From Baylisascaris procyonis (lineage: Eukaryota > Nematoda > Chromadorea > Rhabditida > Ascarididae), in the NCBI GenBank assembly GCA_037389465.1, contig JAZARR010000154.1, positions 3,100,001-3,164,000 of the forward strand: a DNA stretch of 64,000 nt, read 5' to 3'. This document shows, one piece after another, positions 60,149 to 64,000 of the stretch. Position numbers and translations under genes: made by a program. Positions within the stretch are counted from its first letter, which is position 1; every line of letters starts with the position of its first letter. The notes under the pieces were generated by a model that worked only from the letters and a program-made list of their open reading frames with translations, made no database searches and was not told the origin of the DNA.

Positions 60149-61512
60149 TTGTAATGTTGGGTATATTGTTCATTAGTTTTACTGTTATCAGTGTTATCAA
60201 TCACCAATCTCTACTGGTAATAGGAAGTACTTTGCGTTGTTTGAAAACACCATCGTTAACTAATTTGCTCGCTGTATGCTTATGATCGTGATGGATGGAT
60301 GTTGAATTTGTTGCATGGATTAGCCCCAATCATATGAGCTTATTAGGCATTATTTTACTTTTAGGCGTTACTTAACATTAAAGTATTCTGATGAAATGTT
60401 TTTTCTTTGCTCAAATGTTGTACTCACCAGATGTTTTGTTGAAATAGTTCCTTCTTTCCCAAGGAACGAAATTTTATGTTCCACTTTTTAAATGCTAAAC
60501 ACTTTTAAGTGAGCCATTTGGCACTGATGCGATTGTCGGTTACATTATCGGACAGCTCCATACCAAATAAATGCTTTATGACGATAAAGGCAAGGTATTT
60601 AAAGCATTCTGAATTAGCAGAATGAGGTATTATTACTAAGAACGATGTATTTGTAAATTGTTTATTATAAAGTATTAAACACTTCATTAAAGAATCATAT
60701 TTTATAATGGATTAAAAGTGTTTTGCTAGTTTGTCTCATTCAATTATTTTTTATACCCTTTTCTGAAATAAACGGAAATGATGTGACACTCATTGATGTA
60801 TACAAATATACAGTGTTGCGTTTTCACTGGTTTGTACAGAAACAGTGCTGTATTGTTACTGATATCTACATAAAGGGAAATCGTTTCCGGTGGTTATTTT
60901 GAATTTCATTTTTTACAGGCAATAGATATTTATAAGGCAATAGATATGTATGTATACATATAACACTTGAAGGAAGTAAAACTAAAATTTAGGAACTCGT
61001 TTATTTCTTTTTTATAGTGGCACTCAATAGTAACACTGTAACAAGTTTTCATAGAAAATGTGATCGTCATTTGTGTAGAACCAAATATTTACATATTCGA
61101 ATTGTGGATGAACGCTCATTTGATGAGGAGTAGTATGCTGAGGGGATGTTCGTTAACCGATCTGTTGCTTTTTTTCTAGCGTTAGGGTTTTTCTTAGCCT
61201 GAACTACTGTATGACCAGGATACCGCTCAACTTTCCTCTCCCCAATTATTCTGGCTAAGCTGGTCCTTCTACGTATGCTATTTGCCCGACAAGGTTTACC
61301 GAGTGGAAAAGCACCTATTCGTTTCTTTGCTCCCTTGGGTTCCCTGATTTTTGTCGCGGTTAACCTCCCTTTTTTCGTCAGGGTATCCATGTAAATTATA
61401 TCCTCCTGTCCCTTTCGTCTAGATTTCCCCTCCGCTCCCAGATCGCTTTTTGAAGTTTCTCCCCGGGTAAGAGCCGTCTTCTTGTAATACATTAGATGTG
61501 AATAGAGCCTTG
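60149..61512. other. intergenic space between convergent RETSAT and SMAD genes
   Basis: Tail-to-tail interval that must hold both 3' UTRs. AATAAA-like signals for RETSAT are present near 60565 and 60767 on the plus strand. A long open frame on the minus strand from 61067 runs out of the SMAD last exon in a different frame; it is not supported as a gene (see rejected items). Confidence 0.55.

Positions 61513-64000
<2,488 letters not shown>

Overview
The window looks like nuclear DNA of a nematode. It is AT-rich, every recognisable gene is split by introns with GT...AG ends, the acceptors are nematode-like (TTTCAG or TTGCAG), and several genes have an acceptor a few bases before the start codon, as expected for spliced-leader trans-splicing. 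Protein matches are to animal families. Fairly long introns and large gene-free spaces would fit a spirurid/filarial-type genome better than Caenorhabditis, but that is only an impression. There are no bacterial operons, CRISPR arrays or prophages.

Layout. (1) 357-10703, minus: an SCYL1-type pseudokinase with HEAT repeats, 11 core exons plus one possible cassette exon; its C-terminus probably lies left of the window. (2) 11833-11937, plus: a complete U6 snRNA gene. (3) 13213-15661, minus: ribosomal protein eL43 (rpl-43), three exons including an ATG-only first exon. (4) about 18591-23624, plus: a C2-domain protein, possibly of the SMP-C2 lipid-transfer type, with unresolved 5' exons. (5) 26116-33461, minus: an 881-residue membrane protein with an 11-residue tryptophan repeat and a Ser-rich tail, family not recognised. 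(6) 33.5-45 kb: gene-poor. (7) 47-48.9 kb, plus: the C-terminal exons of a RING-H2 protein, 5' part unresolved. (8) 52661-60148, plus: a complete 12-exon retinol saturase (RETSAT) homologue. (9) 61513-63498, minus: the last three exons of a receptor-regulated SMAD, tail to tail with RETSAT, entering from beyond the right edge.

I joined exons by hand, checking splice dinucleotides, phase continuity and alignment with remembered family sequences. For SCYL1, eL43, RETSAT, the membrane protein and the SMAD fragment all junction phases agree. The genes look like unrelated housekeeping and signalling genes; I see no functional cluster. I found no convincing new biological system. The most unusual items are an in-frame 93-nt candidate cassette exon inside the SCYL1 pseudokinase domain, the 11-residue Trp repeat, a 20-bp-phased repeat in a RETSAT intron, and a 57-unit AT repeat 40 bp before a RETSAT acceptor.
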